Below are positions 53,072-62,823 of a stretch of 64,000 nucleotides of DNA, piece after piece; positions within the stretch are counted from its first letter, which is position 1; every line of letters begins with the position of its first letter. Under the pieces are notes generated by a model, which did no database searches, was not told the origin of the DNA, and saw only the letters and a list, made by a program, of their open reading frames with translations. This DNA comes from Streptomyces paludis (lineage in GTDB: Bacteria > Actinomycetota > Actinomycetes > Streptomycetales > Streptomycetaceae). The position numbers were made by a program, and so were the translations under genes. The stretch spans positions 1,984,001-2,048,000 of the forward strand of contig NZ_CP031194.1 of assembly GCF_003344965.1 (NCBI RefSeq), read 5' to 3'.

Positions 53072-53821
53072 TCAGGACCAGCGGCCGGTGCGGGCCATCA
53101 CCAGCACGGTCGCCGCCGTACCCGCGGTGGAGGTACGCAGCACGCTGTGGCCCAGCCGGTACGGCCGGGCCCCCGCCGCCGCGAAGGCCGCCAGCTCCTC
53201 GGGGGACACGCCTCCTTCGGGCCCGACGACCAGCACGATCGAGCCCTCGGTGGGCAGTTCGGCCACGGCCAGCGCCTCGCTGCCGGCGTCCCGGTCCTCG
53301 TGCAGCACACCCGCGAAGTCCGCCGTCGCCAGCAGCGCGGCGACCTGCTTCGTACTCATCGCGCCCGCGATCTCGGGGAACCGCACCCGCCGCGACTGCT
53401 TGCCCGACTCGCGCGCGGTGGCACGCCACTTGGCGAGCGCCTTGGCGCCCCGGTCGCCCTTCCACTGGGTGATGCAGCGCGAGGCCGCCCACGGGACGAT
53501 GGCGTCCACGCCGGTCTCGGTCATCGTCTCGACGGCCACCTCGCCGCGGTCGCCCTTGGGCAGCGCCTGGACGACGGTGATGTGCGGGCTCTCCGGCTCC
53601 TCCTCGGACACGGAGTCGAGCTGGACGATCAGCCGGTCCTTGCCCTCGGTGTCCAGGACGACGCAATCGGCCCACTGCCCGGTGCCGTTGGTCAGGATGA
53701 CGTCCTCGCCGGGCCGCATCCGCTTCACGGAGACGGCGTGCCGTCCCTCGGGTCCTTCCAGGACGTACCGCCCGCCGCTTCCGGCGTCGAAGTGGTCCAC
53801 GACGAAGACGGGCGCGGTCAC
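53072..53821 (-). CDS. rsmE: 16S rRNA (uracil-1498-N3)-methyltransferase
   Basis: A 249-residue SPOUT-class enzyme that methylates U1498 of 16S rRNA. Segments typical of the family are HAVSVKRMRPGEDVILTNGTG, VVQALPKGDRGEVAVETMTETGVDAIVPW in parts, IVLVVGPEGGVSPEELAAF and GHSVLRTSTAGTAATV, which form the knotted AdoMet site. GTG 53821 overlaps the upstream stop (GTGA). The usual dnaJ-rsmE proximity is interrupted only by the monooxygenase gene. Confidence 0.94.
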   Translation of the reverse strand: MTAPVFVVDHFDAGSGGRYVLEGPEGRHAVSVKRMRPGEDVILTNGTGQWADCVVLDTEGKDRLIVQLDSVSEEEPESPHITVVQALPKGDRGEVAVETMTETGVDAIVPWAASRCITQWKGDRGAKALAKWRATARESGKQSRRVRFPEIAGAMSTKQVAALLATADFAGVLHEDRDAGSEALAVAELPTEGSIVLVVGPEGGVSPEELAAFAAAGARPYRLGHSVLRTSTAGTAATVLVMARTGRWS

Positions 53822-54906
53822 GCGGTGCTCCCCGACGCGTACGGCCCGTGGGTCAACTGGCCGCGGCCCTCGTCGAGTTCGGTGAGGAGCAGCTCGATCA
53901 GCTCGGCGGCGGGCAGTTCGCGGGCCATCCGGTGCCCCTGGCCGGCCCAGAGCGCCATGCCCTGCGCGTCGCCCACGCGGGCGGCGGCCTTGCGCAGTCC
54001 GGAGGTGAGGTGGTGGACCTCCGGGTAGGCGGCGGGCGCGTACGGGCCGTGCTCGCGCATGAAGCGGTTGACGAGCCCGCGGGCGGGGCGGCCCGAGAAC
54101 GCGCGGGTCAGCTCCGTCCGTACGAACAGCGGGTTGGTCATGGCCTGTTTGTGCAGCGCGTTGGCGCCGGACTCGGGGCAGACCAGGAAGGCCGTGCCGA
54201 GCTGCGCCGCGTCCGCGCCCGCCGCGAGGACGGCCGCGATCTGGCCGCCGCGCATGAGGCCGCCGGCCGCGACGACCGGAATCTGTACGGTCTCCTTGAC
54301 CTGCGCCACCAGCGACAGCAGCCCGATGCCCGTGCCGTCGACGGCGGGATCGTCTCGGTGCGTGCCCTGGTGGCCGCCGGCCTCGATGCCCTGGACGCAG
54401 ACGGCGTCGGCGCCGGACCACTGGGCGGCCTGGGCCTCCTCGGGGGTGGTCACCGTGACGACGGTGTACGTACCCGCCTTGGCGAAGGCGTCGAGGGTGT
54501 CCCGGGTCGGACACCCGAAGGTGAACGAGACAAGCGGTACGGGGTCGTCGAACAGGATCGCCAGCTTGGCCTCGTACGCGTCGTCCCGCCCCGACTCGGG
54601 GTCGCCGAGCGGTGTCTCGTACCAGGTGGCCTCGCCGGCGAGCTGGTTGCGGTAGACCTCGACGGCGGCGGGGTCGGCGTAGTGCGCCTGCGGCATGAAG
54701 AGGTTCACGCCGAAGGGCTGGGCGGTGAGGCCGCGGAGCTGCTTGATCTCCTCGTACATACCGTCCGCCGTCTTGTACCCGGCGGCGAGAAACCCGAGAC
54801 CGCCGGCCTCGGAGACGGCCGCGGCGAGCTGCGGGCAGGACGCGCCGCCCGCCATGGGCGCCTGCACGATCGGATACCGGCAGAGATCGGTCAGTACGGA
54901 GGACAT
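53818..54906 (-). CDS. Nitronate monooxygenase-type flavoprotein
   Basis: A 362-residue FMN-binding TIM barrel of the nitronate monooxygenase/2-nitropropane dioxygenase family. The N-terminus PIVQAPMAGGASCPQLAAAVSEAGGLGFL in parts, the HQGTHRDD loop, VVAAGGLMRGGQIAAVLAAGADAAQLGTAFLVCPES in parts and the late active-site region match. It oxidises nitroalkane-type toxins such as propionate 3-nitronate. Co-transcribed with rsmE through a four-base overlap. Confidence 0.9.
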   Translation of the reverse strand: MSSVLTDLCRYPIVQAPMAGGASCPQLAAAVSEAGGLGFLAAGYKTADGMYEEIKQLRGLTAQPFGVNLFMPQAHYADPAAVEVYRNQLAGEATWYETPLGDPESGRDDAYEAKLAILFDDPVPLVSFTFGCPTRDTLDAFAKAGTYTVVTVTTPEEAQAAQWSGADAVCVQGIEAGGHQGTHRDDPAVDGTGIGLLSLVAQVKETVQIPVVAAGGLMRGGQIAAVLAAGADAAQLGTAFLVCPESGANALHKQAMTNPLFVRTELTRAFSGRPARGLVNRFMREHGPYAPAAYPEVHHLTSGLRKAAARVGDAQGMALWAGQGHRMARELPAAELIELLLTELDEGRGQLTHGPYASGSTA

Positions 54907-54991
54907 GAACGCATCGTGCCATGTCCCGTGTGACAGGTTCGAATCGGCGTCGCATCAGGCGTGTGACAGGAAAATATGACAGCAAAAGAGG

Positions 54992-55022
54992 GCGGGCCCG
55001 GGGGAAAATCCCCCGGGCCCGC
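54992..55022 (-). terminator. Terminator after dnaJ
   Basis: A 13-bp stem (GCGGGCCCGGGGG and complement) with an AAAAT loop, followed on the minus strand by CTCTTTTGC. It lies 46 bases after the dnaJ stop. Confidence 0.9.
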
Positions 55023-55067
55023 ATCCCACGAACTGCTGTCTGCGCGTTCCCGGCCGGCAAGACCCGC

Positions 55068-56207
55068 CTAACGCCCGTTGAACGCATCCTTGAGACGCGA
55101 GAACAGCCCCTGCTGCCCAGGCTGGAACTGGCCCGTGGGCCGTTCCTCGCCGCGCAGCTTCGCCAGTTCCCGCAGCAGCCGTTCCTGCTCCGGGTCCAGC
55201 TTCGACGGGGTCATCACCTCGACGTGCACGATCAGGTCGCCCCGGCCGCCGCCCCGCAGATGCGTGATGCCGCGCCCGTGCAGCGGGATCGACTGGCCGG
55301 ACTGGGTGCCCGGCCGGACGTCGATGTCCTCCATGCCGTCCAGCGTCTCCAGCGGGCACTTCGTGCCCAGCGCCGCCGCCGTCATGGGGACCGTGACCGT
55401 GCAGTGCAGATCGTCGCCGCGCCGCTGGAACATCGGGTGGGCCAACTCGTGGATCTCCACGTAGAGATCACCGGCGGGGCCGCCGCCGGGGCCGACCTCG
55501 CCCTCGCCCGCGAGCTGGATCCGGGTGCCGTTGTCGACACCGGCCGGGATCTTGACCGTGAGCGTACGGCGCGAGCGGATACGGCCGTCGCCGGCGCACT
55601 CGGGGCACGGGGTCGGTACGACCGTACCGAAGCCCTGGCACTGCGGGCACGGCCGCGAGGTCATGACCTGGCCGAGGAACGACCGGGTGACCTGCGAGAC
55701 CTCGCCCCGGCCGCGGCACATGTCGCAGGTCTGGGCGGAGGTGCCGGGCGCGGCGCCCTCGCCGGAGCACGTCGTGCAGACGACGGCCGTGTCGACCTGG
55801 ATGTCCTTGGTCGTGCCGAAGGCCGCCTCGTTGAGGTCGATCTCCAGCCGGATCATGGCGTCCTGGCCGCGCCGCGTGCGCGACCGCGGGCCGCGCTGCG
55901 ACGCCGTACCGAAGAACGCGTCCATGATGTCGGAGAAGTTGCCGAAGCCGCCCGCGCCGAACCCGCCCGCGCCACCGCCTCCGCCGCTCGCCGAGAGGGG
56001 GTCGCCGCCGAGGTCGTAGACCTGCTTCTTCTGCGGGTCCGACAACACCTCGTACGCGGCGTTGATCTCCTTGAAGCGTTCCTGCGTCTTGGGATCGGGG
56101 TTGACATCCGGGTGCAGCTCGCGGGCGAGCCGCCGGAATGCCTTCTTGATCTCGTCCTGAGAAGCGTCGCGGCGCACGCCGAGTACGGCGTAGTAGTCCG
56201 TGGCCAC
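55068..56207 (-). CDS. dnaJ: Chaperone DnaJ (hrcA-linked copy)
   Basis: A 379-residue Hsp70 co-chaperone. The J domain has the essential HPD at residues 32-34, followed by a Gly/Phe-rich linker (SGGGGGAGGFGAGGFG), four CxxCxGxG zinc repeats (CTTCSGEG, CDMCRGRG, CPQCQGFG, CPECAGDG) and the C-terminal client-binding domains. The GTG start follows directly after the hrcA stop (no gap). This hrcA-dnaJ arrangement is the second DnaJ of actinomycetes and is expected to be HrcA-controlled. Confidence 0.95.
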   Translation of the reverse strand: MATDYYAVLGVRRDASQDEIKKAFRRLARELHPDVNPDPKTQERFKEINAAYEVLSDPQKKQVYDLGGDPLSASGGGGGAGGFGAGGFGNFSDIMDAFFGTASQRGPRSRTRRGQDAMIRLEIDLNEAAFGTTKDIQVDTAVVCTTCSGEGAAPGTSAQTCDMCRGRGEVSQVTRSFLGQVMTSRPCPQCQGFGTVVPTPCPECAGDGRIRSRRTLTVKIPAGVDNGTRIQLAGEGEVGPGGGPAGDLYVEIHELAHPMFQRRGDDLHCTVTVPMTAAALGTKCPLETLDGMEDIDVRPGTQSGQSIPLHGRGITHLRGGGRGDLIVHVEVMTPSKLDPEQERLLRELAKLRGEERPTGQFQPGQQGLFSRLKDAFNGR

Positions 56208-57224
56208 TTACGACTCCGCCAGGATCTGTCCGACGTAACGTGCCACTGCGCGTACCGCTCCCATCGTTCCGGGGTAGTCCATGCGGGTCGGTCCGACCAC
56301 GCCGAGTTTTGCGACTGCCTCGTCGCCCGAACCGTAGCCGACCGCGACGACGGACGTGGAGTTGAGGCCCTCATGGGCGTTCTCGTGCCCGATACGTACG
56401 GTCATGCCCGGGTCGGCGGCCTCACCGAGCAGCTTGAGGAGCACCACATGCTCCTCCAGTGCCTCCAGCACCGGCCGGATGGTCAGAGGGAAATCGTGTC
56501 CGAAGCGGGTGATGTTGGCGGTGCCGCCGATCATCAGCCGCTCCTCGGTCTCCTCGACCAGGGTTTCGAGCAGGATCGACAGCACCGTGGAGACGGTCCC
56601 GCGGTCCTCCTGCTCGAACGAGTCGGGCAGGTCCTGCACCAGCTGCGGGACGTCCGCGAAGCGGCGTCCGACGATCCGGCTGTTGAGCCGGGCCCGCAGA
56701 TCCGCGAGCGAGGTCTCGCCGAAGGGCGCCGGGCAGTCGACCATACGCTGTTCGACCCGGCCGGTGTCCGTGATCAGGACGAGCATCAGCCGGGCGGGCG
56801 CGAGAGCCAGCAGCTCCACGTGCCGCACCGTCGACCGGGTCAGCGAGGGGTACTGGACGACGGCGACCTGCCGGGTCAGCTGCGCCAGCAGCCGTACCGT
56901 ACGGCCCACGACGTCGTCGAGGTCGACCGCGCCGTCCAGAAGATTCTGGATGGCCCGGCGCTCGGGCAGCGACAGGGGCTTGACGCCGGCCAGCCGGTCG
57001 ACGAAGAGCCGGTAGCCCTTGTCGGTCGGGATGCGTCCGGCGCTGGTGTGCGGCTGGGCGATGAAGCCCTCGTCCTCCAGCACCGCCATGTCGTTGCGGA
57101 CGGTGGCCGGGGAGACCCCCAGCTTGTGCCGCTCGGTGAGGGCCTTGGAGCCGACGGGCTCCTCCGTGCCGACGTAGTCCTGGACGATCGCGCGCAGCAC
57201 CTCAAGCCTGCGTTCGCTGAGCAT
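56208..57224 (-). CDS. hrcA: Heat-shock repressor HrcA
   Basis: A 338-residue repressor of heat-shock genes. The winged-helix start [26 protein letters not shown] and [35 protein letters not shown] in parts are diagnostic; a GAF-like domain follows. ATG 57224 has GGAGG at seven bases. It binds the CIRCE element just upstream (57260-57286), so it represses itself and dnaJ. Confidence 0.95.
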   Translation of the reverse strand: MLSERRLEVLRAIVQDYVGTEEPVGSKALTERHKLGVSPATVRNDMAVLEDEGFIAQPHTSAGRIPTDKGYRLFVDRLAGVKPLSLPERRAIQNLLDGAVDLDDVVGRTVRLLAQLTRQVAVVQYPSLTRSTVRHVELLALAPARLMLVLITDTGRVEQRMVDCPAPFGETSLADLRARLNSRIVGRRFADVPQLVQDLPDSFEQEDRGTVSTVLSILLETLVEETEERLMIGGTANITRFGHDFPLTIRPVLEALEEHVVLLKLLGEAADPGMTVRIGHENAHEGLNSTSVVAVGYGSGDEAVAKLGVVGPTRMDYPGTMGAVRAVARYVGQILAES

Positions 57225-57259
57225 GCGGCACACCTCCAGCTGTCGTCCGTCGGATCTGC

Positions 57260-57286
57260 TTGGCACTCGCTCATGTGGAGTGCCAG
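57260..57286 (-). promoter_or_regulatory. CIRCE element
   Basis: TTGGCACTC, nine bases, then GAGTGCCAG: a near-perfect CIRCE operator (consensus TTAGCACTC-N9-GAGTGCTAA) 36 bases before the hrcA start. The G-for-A and C-for-T changes preserve pairing of the arms. Confidence 0.88.
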
Positions 57287-57398
57287 TACTCCCCGTGCCA
57301 GTGTACGGCCGTGAACCGGACCCCTAGCAAGGGCGACCGACCACGCTACCTCGCCCATTACCCGGACCGGCGCCGGGTGACTCCCGTAGCGTCCCGGT

Positions 57399-58121
57399 AT
57401 GGACGTCCATTGGGAAGAGCACGGGTGGGAAGAGCTGGCTCCGGGGGTCGGGCGGCGGCGGCTGCCGCGCTGGGACGCGACGGTCGGTGTGGTGGCCGGG
57501 GAGGACGGGGTGCTGCTGTTCGACACGGGGTCGTCGGTCCGGGAGGGCGCCGAACTGCACGCGCAGGTACGGTCGCTGCTCGGCGGGCGGCGCGTGACAC
57601 ATGTCGCACTCAGCCATCTCCATTTCGATCATGTGCTGGGTACGGCGGCGTTCGCCGGGGCAGCGGTGTACGGCCCTTCGGGCATGCCGGAGCTGCTGGC
57701 CGGCGGCGCCGACGAGCTGTACGAGGACGCCGTACGGGAGGGCGCGGAGCCCGCGGAGTCGGCGGCGGCGGTGCAGCTGCTGGAGCCCCCCGCGCGCGTG
57801 GTGGCCGGGGAGCTGACGCTGGACCTGGGCGGCCGGCGGGTGCTGCTGGCGAACGCGGGGCCCGGGCACACCGGGCACGATCTGGCGATGCTGGCGCCGG
57901 GCTACCCGGGGGTCGTCTTCTGCGGCGATCTCGTCGAGGAGTCCGGGGAGCCGCAGGCGGGCCCGGACGCGGACCCGGCGGGCTGGCCGGCCGCCCTGGA
58001 CCGGCTGCTGGCACTGGGCGGCTCGGACGCGCTGTACGTGCCGGGGCACGGGGAGGTGGTGGACGCGGTGTTCGTACGGGCGCAACGCGACGCGCTGGCC
58101 GCGCGGTTCGGCGTGTCGTAG
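57399..58121 (+). CDS. Metallo-beta-lactamase-fold hydrolase
   Basis: A 240-residue hydrolase. The zinc motif HLHFDHVLG lies near residue 73, then GPGHTGHDLAML (His) and FCGDLVEESGE (Asp), and a final VPGHGEVVD completes the metal site. The C-terminus is short. It is divergent from hrcA and 32 bases from the next gene. Substrate unknown; glyoxalase II-like or other hydrolase functions are possible. Confidence 0.88.
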   Translation: MDVHWEEHGWEELAPGVGRRRLPRWDATVGVVAGEDGVLLFDTGSSVREGAELHAQVRSLLGGRRVTHVALSHLHFDHVLGTAAFAGAAVYGPSGMPELLAGGADELYEDAVREGAEPAESAAAVQLLEPPARVVAGELTLDLGGRRVLLANAGPGHTGHDLAMLAPGYPGVVFCGDLVEESGEPQAGPDADPAGWPAALDRLLALGGSDALYVPGHGEVVDAVFVRAQRDALAARFGVS

Positions 58122-58153
58122 CCGCCGCGCGCGGTGCGGCCTATCGTCTTCGG

Positions 58154-58990
58154 ATGCGCAGCTACAGCCCCGACCTGACCCCGCCGTGGAAGAAGCGGGC
58201 CACGCCCGCGCCGGAGGTCCCCGCCGAGCCCGATCTGGTGGTCGAGGAGGTGGTGACGGGCTTCTGCGGCGCGGTGATCCGCTGCGAGAAAACGGCGGAG
58301 GGCCCGACGGTGACTCTTGAGGACCGTTTCCTCAAACACCGGGTTTTCCCGCTGGTCCCGGGCGGCTTCCTGCTGGAGGGCCGGGTGGTGACCCTGGTCC
58401 GCCCGACGGGTCAGGGCACGGCCGCCCCTGCCCGGCCGGCCCGTACGGCGTCGGGATCGGTCGCGGTGCCCGGCGCCCGGGCCCGGGTCGCGCGGGCGGG
58501 CCGGATCTATGTGGAGGGCCGGCACGACGCCGAGCTGGTCGAGAAGGTCTGGGGCGACGATCTGCGTATCGAGGGCGTGGTCGTGGAGTACCTGGGCGGC
58601 ATCGACGACCTCCCCGCCGTCGTCACCGACTTCGCCCCGGCCCCGGACGCCCGGCTGGGCGTCCTGGTCGACCACCTGGTCCCGGGCTCGAAGGAGTCCC
58701 GTATCGCGGCGGCGGTGACGGGCGCGGACGTCCTGGTGGTGGGCCACCCGTACATCGACGTCTGGGAAGCGGTGAAACCGTCCTCGGTGGGCATCCCGGA
58801 GTGGCCGCGGGTCCCTAGGGGCGAGGACTGGAAGACGGGCGTCTGCCGCGCCCTGGGCTGGCCGGAGAACACGGGGGCGGCCTGGCAGCACATCCTGTCG
58901 AAGGTGCGCACGTACCGGGACCTGGAGCCGGCGCTGCTGGGGCGGGTGGAGGAGCTGATCGACTTCGTCACGGCCGGCAGTGACGCCTGA
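58154..58990 (+). CDS. DUF3097-like protein
   Basis: A 278-residue cytoplasmic protein matching the actinobacterial family I know as DUF3097. The N-terminus MRSYSPDLTPPWKKR is typical; later segments are GRIYVEGRHDAELVEKVWGDDLRIEGV, LVDHLVPGSKESRI, VVGHPYIDVWEAVKPSS and RALGWPENTGAAWQHI in parts. The GRHDAEL stretch resembles a Toprim-type acidic site. Function unknown. ATG 58154 is the family start. Confidence 0.85.
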   Translation: MRSYSPDLTPPWKKRATPAPEVPAEPDLVVEEVVTGFCGAVIRCEKTAEGPTVTLEDRFLKHRVFPLVPGGFLLEGRVVTLVRPTGQGTAAPARPARTASGSVAVPGARARVARAGRIYVEGRHDAELVEKVWGDDLRIEGVVVEYLGGIDDLPAVVTDFAPAPDARLGVLVDHLVPGSKESRIAAAVTGADVLVVGHPYIDVWEAVKPSSVGIPEWPRVPRGEDWKTGVCRALGWPENTGAAWQHILSKVRTYRDLEPALLGRVEELIDFVTAGSDA

Positions 58991-59013
58991 CCTGGCACAG
59001 CGCCCCGCCCGAT

Positions 59014-59037
59014 CCCGCCGGGCTTCACCCCGGCGGG
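59014..59037. terminator. Bidirectional terminator
   Basis: CCCGCCGGG and CCCGGCGGG pair across a six-base loop between the convergent DUF3097-like and hemW genes. Confidence 0.75.
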
Positions 59038-59040
59038 TGA

Positions 59041-60273
59041 TCAGTCCACCAGGTCCCTGACGACCGCGTCCGCCAGCAGCCGTCCCCGCAGGGTCAGCAC
59101 CGCGCGGCCCTCCGTGTAAGGACCGCTCTCCAGGAGGCCGTCCCTTACCGCGCGGGCCGCGGCGGAGGCGCCCGCCGGGTGCAGCAGGGACAGCTCGCAG
59201 CCGTCGCGGAGCCGCAGCTCCAGGAGGATGCGCTCCACGCGGCGGTCGTCGTCGGCGAGGATCTCGCGGCCCGCGCCGGGTGAGCGGCCCTCCGCCAGGG
59301 CCGCCGCGTAGGCGCCCGGGTGCTTCACGTTCCACCAGCGGACGCCGCCCACATGGCTGTGGGCGCCGGGGCCCGCGCCCCACCAGTCGGCGCCGCGCCA
59401 GTACAGCTCGTTGTGAAGGCAGCGGGCGGCCTCGGAGGTGGCCCAGTTGGACACCTCGTACCAGGAGAAACCGGCCTTCGCGAGCACCTCGTCCGCGATC
59501 AGATAGCGGTCGGCGTGCTCGTCGTCGTCCGTCATCGGGACCTCGCCGCGCCGGATCCGGCGGGCAAGTCCGGTGCCCTCCTCGACGATCAGGGCGTACG
59601 CGGAGATATGGTCCGGGCCCGCGCCCACGGCCGCCGCGAGCGAGGCGCGCCAGTCGTCGTCGGTCTCGCCCGGAGTGCCGTAGATCAGATCGAGATTGAC
59701 ATGCTCGAAGCCCGCCGCGCGGGCCTCCGCGACGCATGCCTCGGGCCGGCCGGGGGTATGGGTGCGGTCCAGGACCTTCAGGACGTGCTGCTTCGCGCTC
59801 TGCATTCCGAAGGAGATCCGGTTGAAACCCCCCTCCCGCAGCGCCGCCAGATACGCCGGATCCACCGATTCCGGATTCGCCTCGGTGGTGATCTCCGCGT
59901 CGTCCGCGAGCCCGAACTCGTCCCGGACGGCCGCCAGCATCCGTGCGAGGTCGGCGGCGGCCAGCAGGGTGGGCGTGCCGCCGCCGACGAAGACCGTACG
60001 GACCTGCCGCGGGTCGTCGCCGAGCACCTTCCTGGCCAGCCGGACCTCGTCGGCGAGGGTCTCCGCGTAGTTGTCGCGGGAGGCGAGGACACCGCCCGAG
60101 CCGCGCAGCTCGGTCGCCGTGTACGTGTTGAAGTCGCAGTAGCCGCAGCGGGTCGCGCAGTACGGAACGTGCAGGTAGAAGCCGAGGGGCCGGTCCGCCG
60201 CGCCCGCCAGGGCGTGCGGGGGCAGCGCGCCGGTCTCGGGCATGGGGTCACCGTCGGGCAGTGCGGAAGGCAT
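59041..60273 (-). CDS. hemW: HemW-type radical SAM protein
   Basis: A 410-residue radical SAM protein, once annotated as oxygen-independent coproporphyrinogen oxidase and now known as the heme chaperone HemW. The cluster motif CATRCGYCDF is near residue 43, followed by FVGGGTPTLL (the SAM site), EANPESVDPAYLAALREGG and LIYGTPGETDDDW. The C-terminal HemN-type domain begins near residue 290. ATG 60273 was chosen; ATG 60243 would remove ten poorly conserved residues. Confidence 0.9.
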   Translation of the reverse strand: MPSALPDGDPMPETGALPPHALAGAADRPLGFYLHVPYCATRCGYCDFNTYTATELRGSGGVLASRDNYAETLADEVRLARKVLGDDPRQVRTVFVGGGTPTLLAAADLARMLAAVRDEFGLADDAEITTEANPESVDPAYLAALREGGFNRISFGMQSAKQHVLKVLDRTHTPGRPEACVAEARAAGFEHVNLDLIYGTPGETDDDWRASLAAAVGAGPDHISAYALIVEEGTGLARRIRRGEVPMTDDDEHADRYLIADEVLAKAGFSWYEVSNWATSEAARCLHNELYWRGADWWGAGPGAHSHVGGVRWWNVKHPGAYAAALAEGRSPGAGREILADDDRRVERILLELRLRDGCELSLLHPAGASAAARAVRDGLLESGPYTEGRAVLTLRGRLLADAVVRDLVD

Positions 60274-60389
60274 ACCCACCAGTGTCCCGCACCGGACGCG
60301 CGACGCGGTCCGGTCCCGGGGCGGGGCCGGGTCGGGGCCGGGGTGTACGGGGGCAGGGGGCGGGCCGTGGCCCCGTACCCCCGCGCCCC

Positions 60390-62564
60390 TCACTCCGCCT
60401 GGAACACCAGCAGCGCCATGTCGTCGCCCGGCGGCGTCTCCGCGAACTCGTGCACCGCCCGCCGTATCCGCTCCGCCACGCCCTGTGCCGTCAGCCCCAC
60501 GCACCCCGCCAGGGCCCTGGCGAGCCCGTCGCCGTCGTCCAGCAGCCGGCCGCCCGAGCGGCGCTCGGTGACGCCGTCCGTGACGCAGAGCAGCGTGTCG
60601 CCGGGCATCAGGTCGAACGTGCTGCTCTCGTACGCGACCTTGTCGACCACCCCGAGGAGCACCTGCGGCTCGGCCGCCGTCACGACGGTGCCGTCCGGGC
60701 GCAGCAGCAGCGGCAGCGGGTGGCCGGCGCTGGCGAGGGTGCAGCGTACGCCGCCGCCCTCGCCGGGCAGCGGCATCAGCTCGCCGTACAGCAGCGACAG
60801 GAAGCGGGCCTGGCCGCTCTCCGGCGGCCCCGGCGCGTACAGCTGCGCGGTGGCCGCGCCGGGGACCGTCCCGGCGGGGAACGCGGCGGCGGCGCCTGCC
60901 GCGCCCACGACGACCGCCGGTGCCGCCGATTCCGCCGCCTCGGTCGCGTCGTCGAGCAGCAGCCGGTTCAGCCGGTCGAGGACCGCGCCGACCCGGTAGC
61001 CCTCGCGGGCGAGCAGCCGCAGCCAGGGGCGGGCGAGGCCGGTGACGACGGCGGCCTCGGGGCCACTGCCCTGGACGTCGCCGAGCATGAAGCACCAGCG
61101 GTCGCCGGGCGGGCACGGGAAGACGTCGTAGAAGTCGCCGCCCGCGAGCCCGTCGCCGCTCGGCTCGTACACCAGGGCGCTGGCGATGCCGGGGATCCGC
61201 GCCACCTGGCTGGGCAGCAGCCCGCGCTGGAGGACACGGCTGATGGTGACCTGGCGGGTGTAGCGGCGGGCCGCGCCGATCGCGAGGGCGACCCGCCGGG
61301 CGAAGTCCTCGACCAGCTCGGTGACTTCGTCGGGGACGGCGACGCGGCCCGGCCGGCCGAGCATGAGGGTGCCGAGGACCCGGCCGTTCGCGAACAGCCG
61401 GCAGGCGAGCGCGGCGCCGCCCCCGGAGCCGCCGTCCGTATCCGCCGCGTCCGCCGAGCCCTCCGCTTCCGCCGAGCCCGCCGCTTCCTTCAAGCCCGTC
61501 GCGTCCGGCGCCCCCGTATCCGACTCCGTACCCGAACCCATACCCGCCTCCGTACCCGGCCACGGGACCCGCACCGGGTCTCCCCGGGGCGGGTCCGGCA
61601 GCCGCGGCGGCGCCTTCTCCAGCGCGGCGCGCAGCGGCTCGATCCGGGACTCGTCGGCGTGCCAGACGCGGGCGAGGCGGGGTGCGGCGCCGGACTGGCC
61701 GTCCTCGCCGTCCAGCCAGACCACGCACCACTCCGCGAGCCGGGGGACGAGCAGTTGGGTGGCGAGCGCCGCGACGAGTTCCTCGTCGAGCTGTCCGGCG
61801 AGCAGTTCGGACGCCTCCGCGAGGAAGGAGAGCGCGCCCCGGCCCGCCCACTGCGGCCCGTCGCGGACCGGGCGCCGGGAGACCGGCGCGAGGATCTCGG
61901 CGGCCCGCAGACCGCGGCGCAGGGCGGGTTCGGCGGGCCGGCCCGGCGCGGTGTCGCGGCCTTCGAGCGGCAGCCGGGCCCAGACGGTCTTGAGGCCCGG
62001 GCGGTAGGTGATGCCCCAGCGTTCGGCGAGGGCGGCGACGAGTTGCAGCCCCCGGCCGTACTCGGAGATACCTTCCGGCGGCTGTTCCCGGGTGTGCTCC
62101 CGCGCCCGCTCGCGCAGGTCGTCGGGGTCCCCGGGCTCGCTCTGTATCGCGCGGTCGGGGTGGTGGTCGGAGACTTCGAGGACGACGGCGGGCGGCTCGT
62201 CGTCCTCGCCGCCGGGTGTCCCGGCGGGTGTCTCCAGCCGGCAGAGCACCTCGACGGTCGTCCCCGCGTGCACCACCGCGTTGGTGACGAGTTCGTCGAC
62301 GATCAGCACCGCGTCGTCCGCGAGCAGATCGGTGCTGTGCCGGCCGGGCGAGCAGCGCCCGTCGCCGTGGCAGAAGGTACAGGTGGCGAGCAGCCCGAGG
62401 CTGGTCCAGTCGGCGAGCGCCGCGCGCGCGAAGCGACGGGCGGCGGACGGGGCGAGCGGATTGCCGGGCAGACTGGTACGTGATGTGGACCGCGCGCCCC
62501 CACGTAACGGCACCTGGGATGCCGGAAGGTGAAGGGTGTCGCGCGGAATCGGAATGGGCCCCAC
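60390..62564 (-). CDS. SpoIIE-type protein phosphatase with kinase-like ATPase domain
   Basis: A 724-residue signalling protein. About residues 40-190 are a histidine kinase-like ATPase of the anti-sigma type (LIVDELVTNAVVHAG, GRGLQLVAALAERWG), then a GAF-like region (about 240-440, with an Ala/Glu-rich insert) and a C-terminal PP2C/SpoIIE domain (GLAGGDFYDVF, GDVQGSGPEAAVVTGLARPWL in parts, SAGHPLPLLLR). It could dephosphorylate anti-anti-sigma factors. GTG 62564 has AGGAG upstream. Divergent from the receiver protein at 62824, perhaps its input. Confidence 0.88.
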   Translation of the reverse strand: MGPIPIPRDTLHLPASQVPLRGGARSTSRTSLPGNPLAPSAARRFARAALADWTSLGLLATCTFCHGDGRCSPGRHSTDLLADDAVLIVDELVTNAVVHAGTTVEVLCRLETPAGTPGGEDDEPPAVVLEVSDHHPDRAIQSEPGDPDDLRERAREHTREQPPEGISEYGRGLQLVAALAERWGITYRPGLKTVWARLPLEGRDTAPGRPAEPALRRGLRAAEILAPVSRRPVRDGPQWAGRGALSFLAEASELLAGQLDEELVAALATQLLVPRLAEWCVVWLDGEDGQSGAAPRLARVWHADESRIEPLRAALEKAPPRLPDPPRGDPVRVPWPGTEAGMGSGTESDTGAPDATGLKEAAGSAEAEGSADAADTDGGSGGGAALACRLFANGRVLGTLMLGRPGRVAVPDEVTELVEDFARRVALAIGAARRYTRQVTISRVLQRGLLPSQVARIPGIASALVYEPSGDGLAGGDFYDVFPCPPGDRWCFMLGDVQGSGPEAAVVTGLARPWLRLLAREGYRVGAVLDRLNRLLLDDATEAAESAAPAVVVGAAGAAAAFPAGTVPGAATAQLYAPGPPESGQARFLSLLYGELMPLPGEGGGVRCTLASAGHPLPLLLRPDGTVVTAAEPQVLLGVVDKVAYESSTFDLMPGDTLLCVTDGVTERRSGGRLLDDGDGLARALAGCVGLTAQGVAERIRRAVHEFAETPPGDDMALLVFQAE

Positions 62565-62823
62565 TGCGGCTCCTGATCCGGTTCTGGCGTTGTGCCGCTT
62601 ACGATCCCGACAGCGTGACAGACGGAACGCGTTCCTACGCACCGAGTCAGGGAAGTGGGCGGAGATTGTTCCCGGGTATTGACAGCGGCACGTGCGCGGG
62701 GATCAAGGACAACGACGACGTCACGACACGCGTCCAAACGAACCGAACGGTGTGCGGAACCGCTCCGAACAGAGCATTCTTGCCTGCCTGGCCGAAACAC
62801 AAGGGCCGGACAAGGAGAACGGG

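Noticed and set aside
54921..57314. Long plus-strand frame across dnaJ and hrcA
   Set aside because: Antisense to two well-defined proteins; no homology-like motifs.
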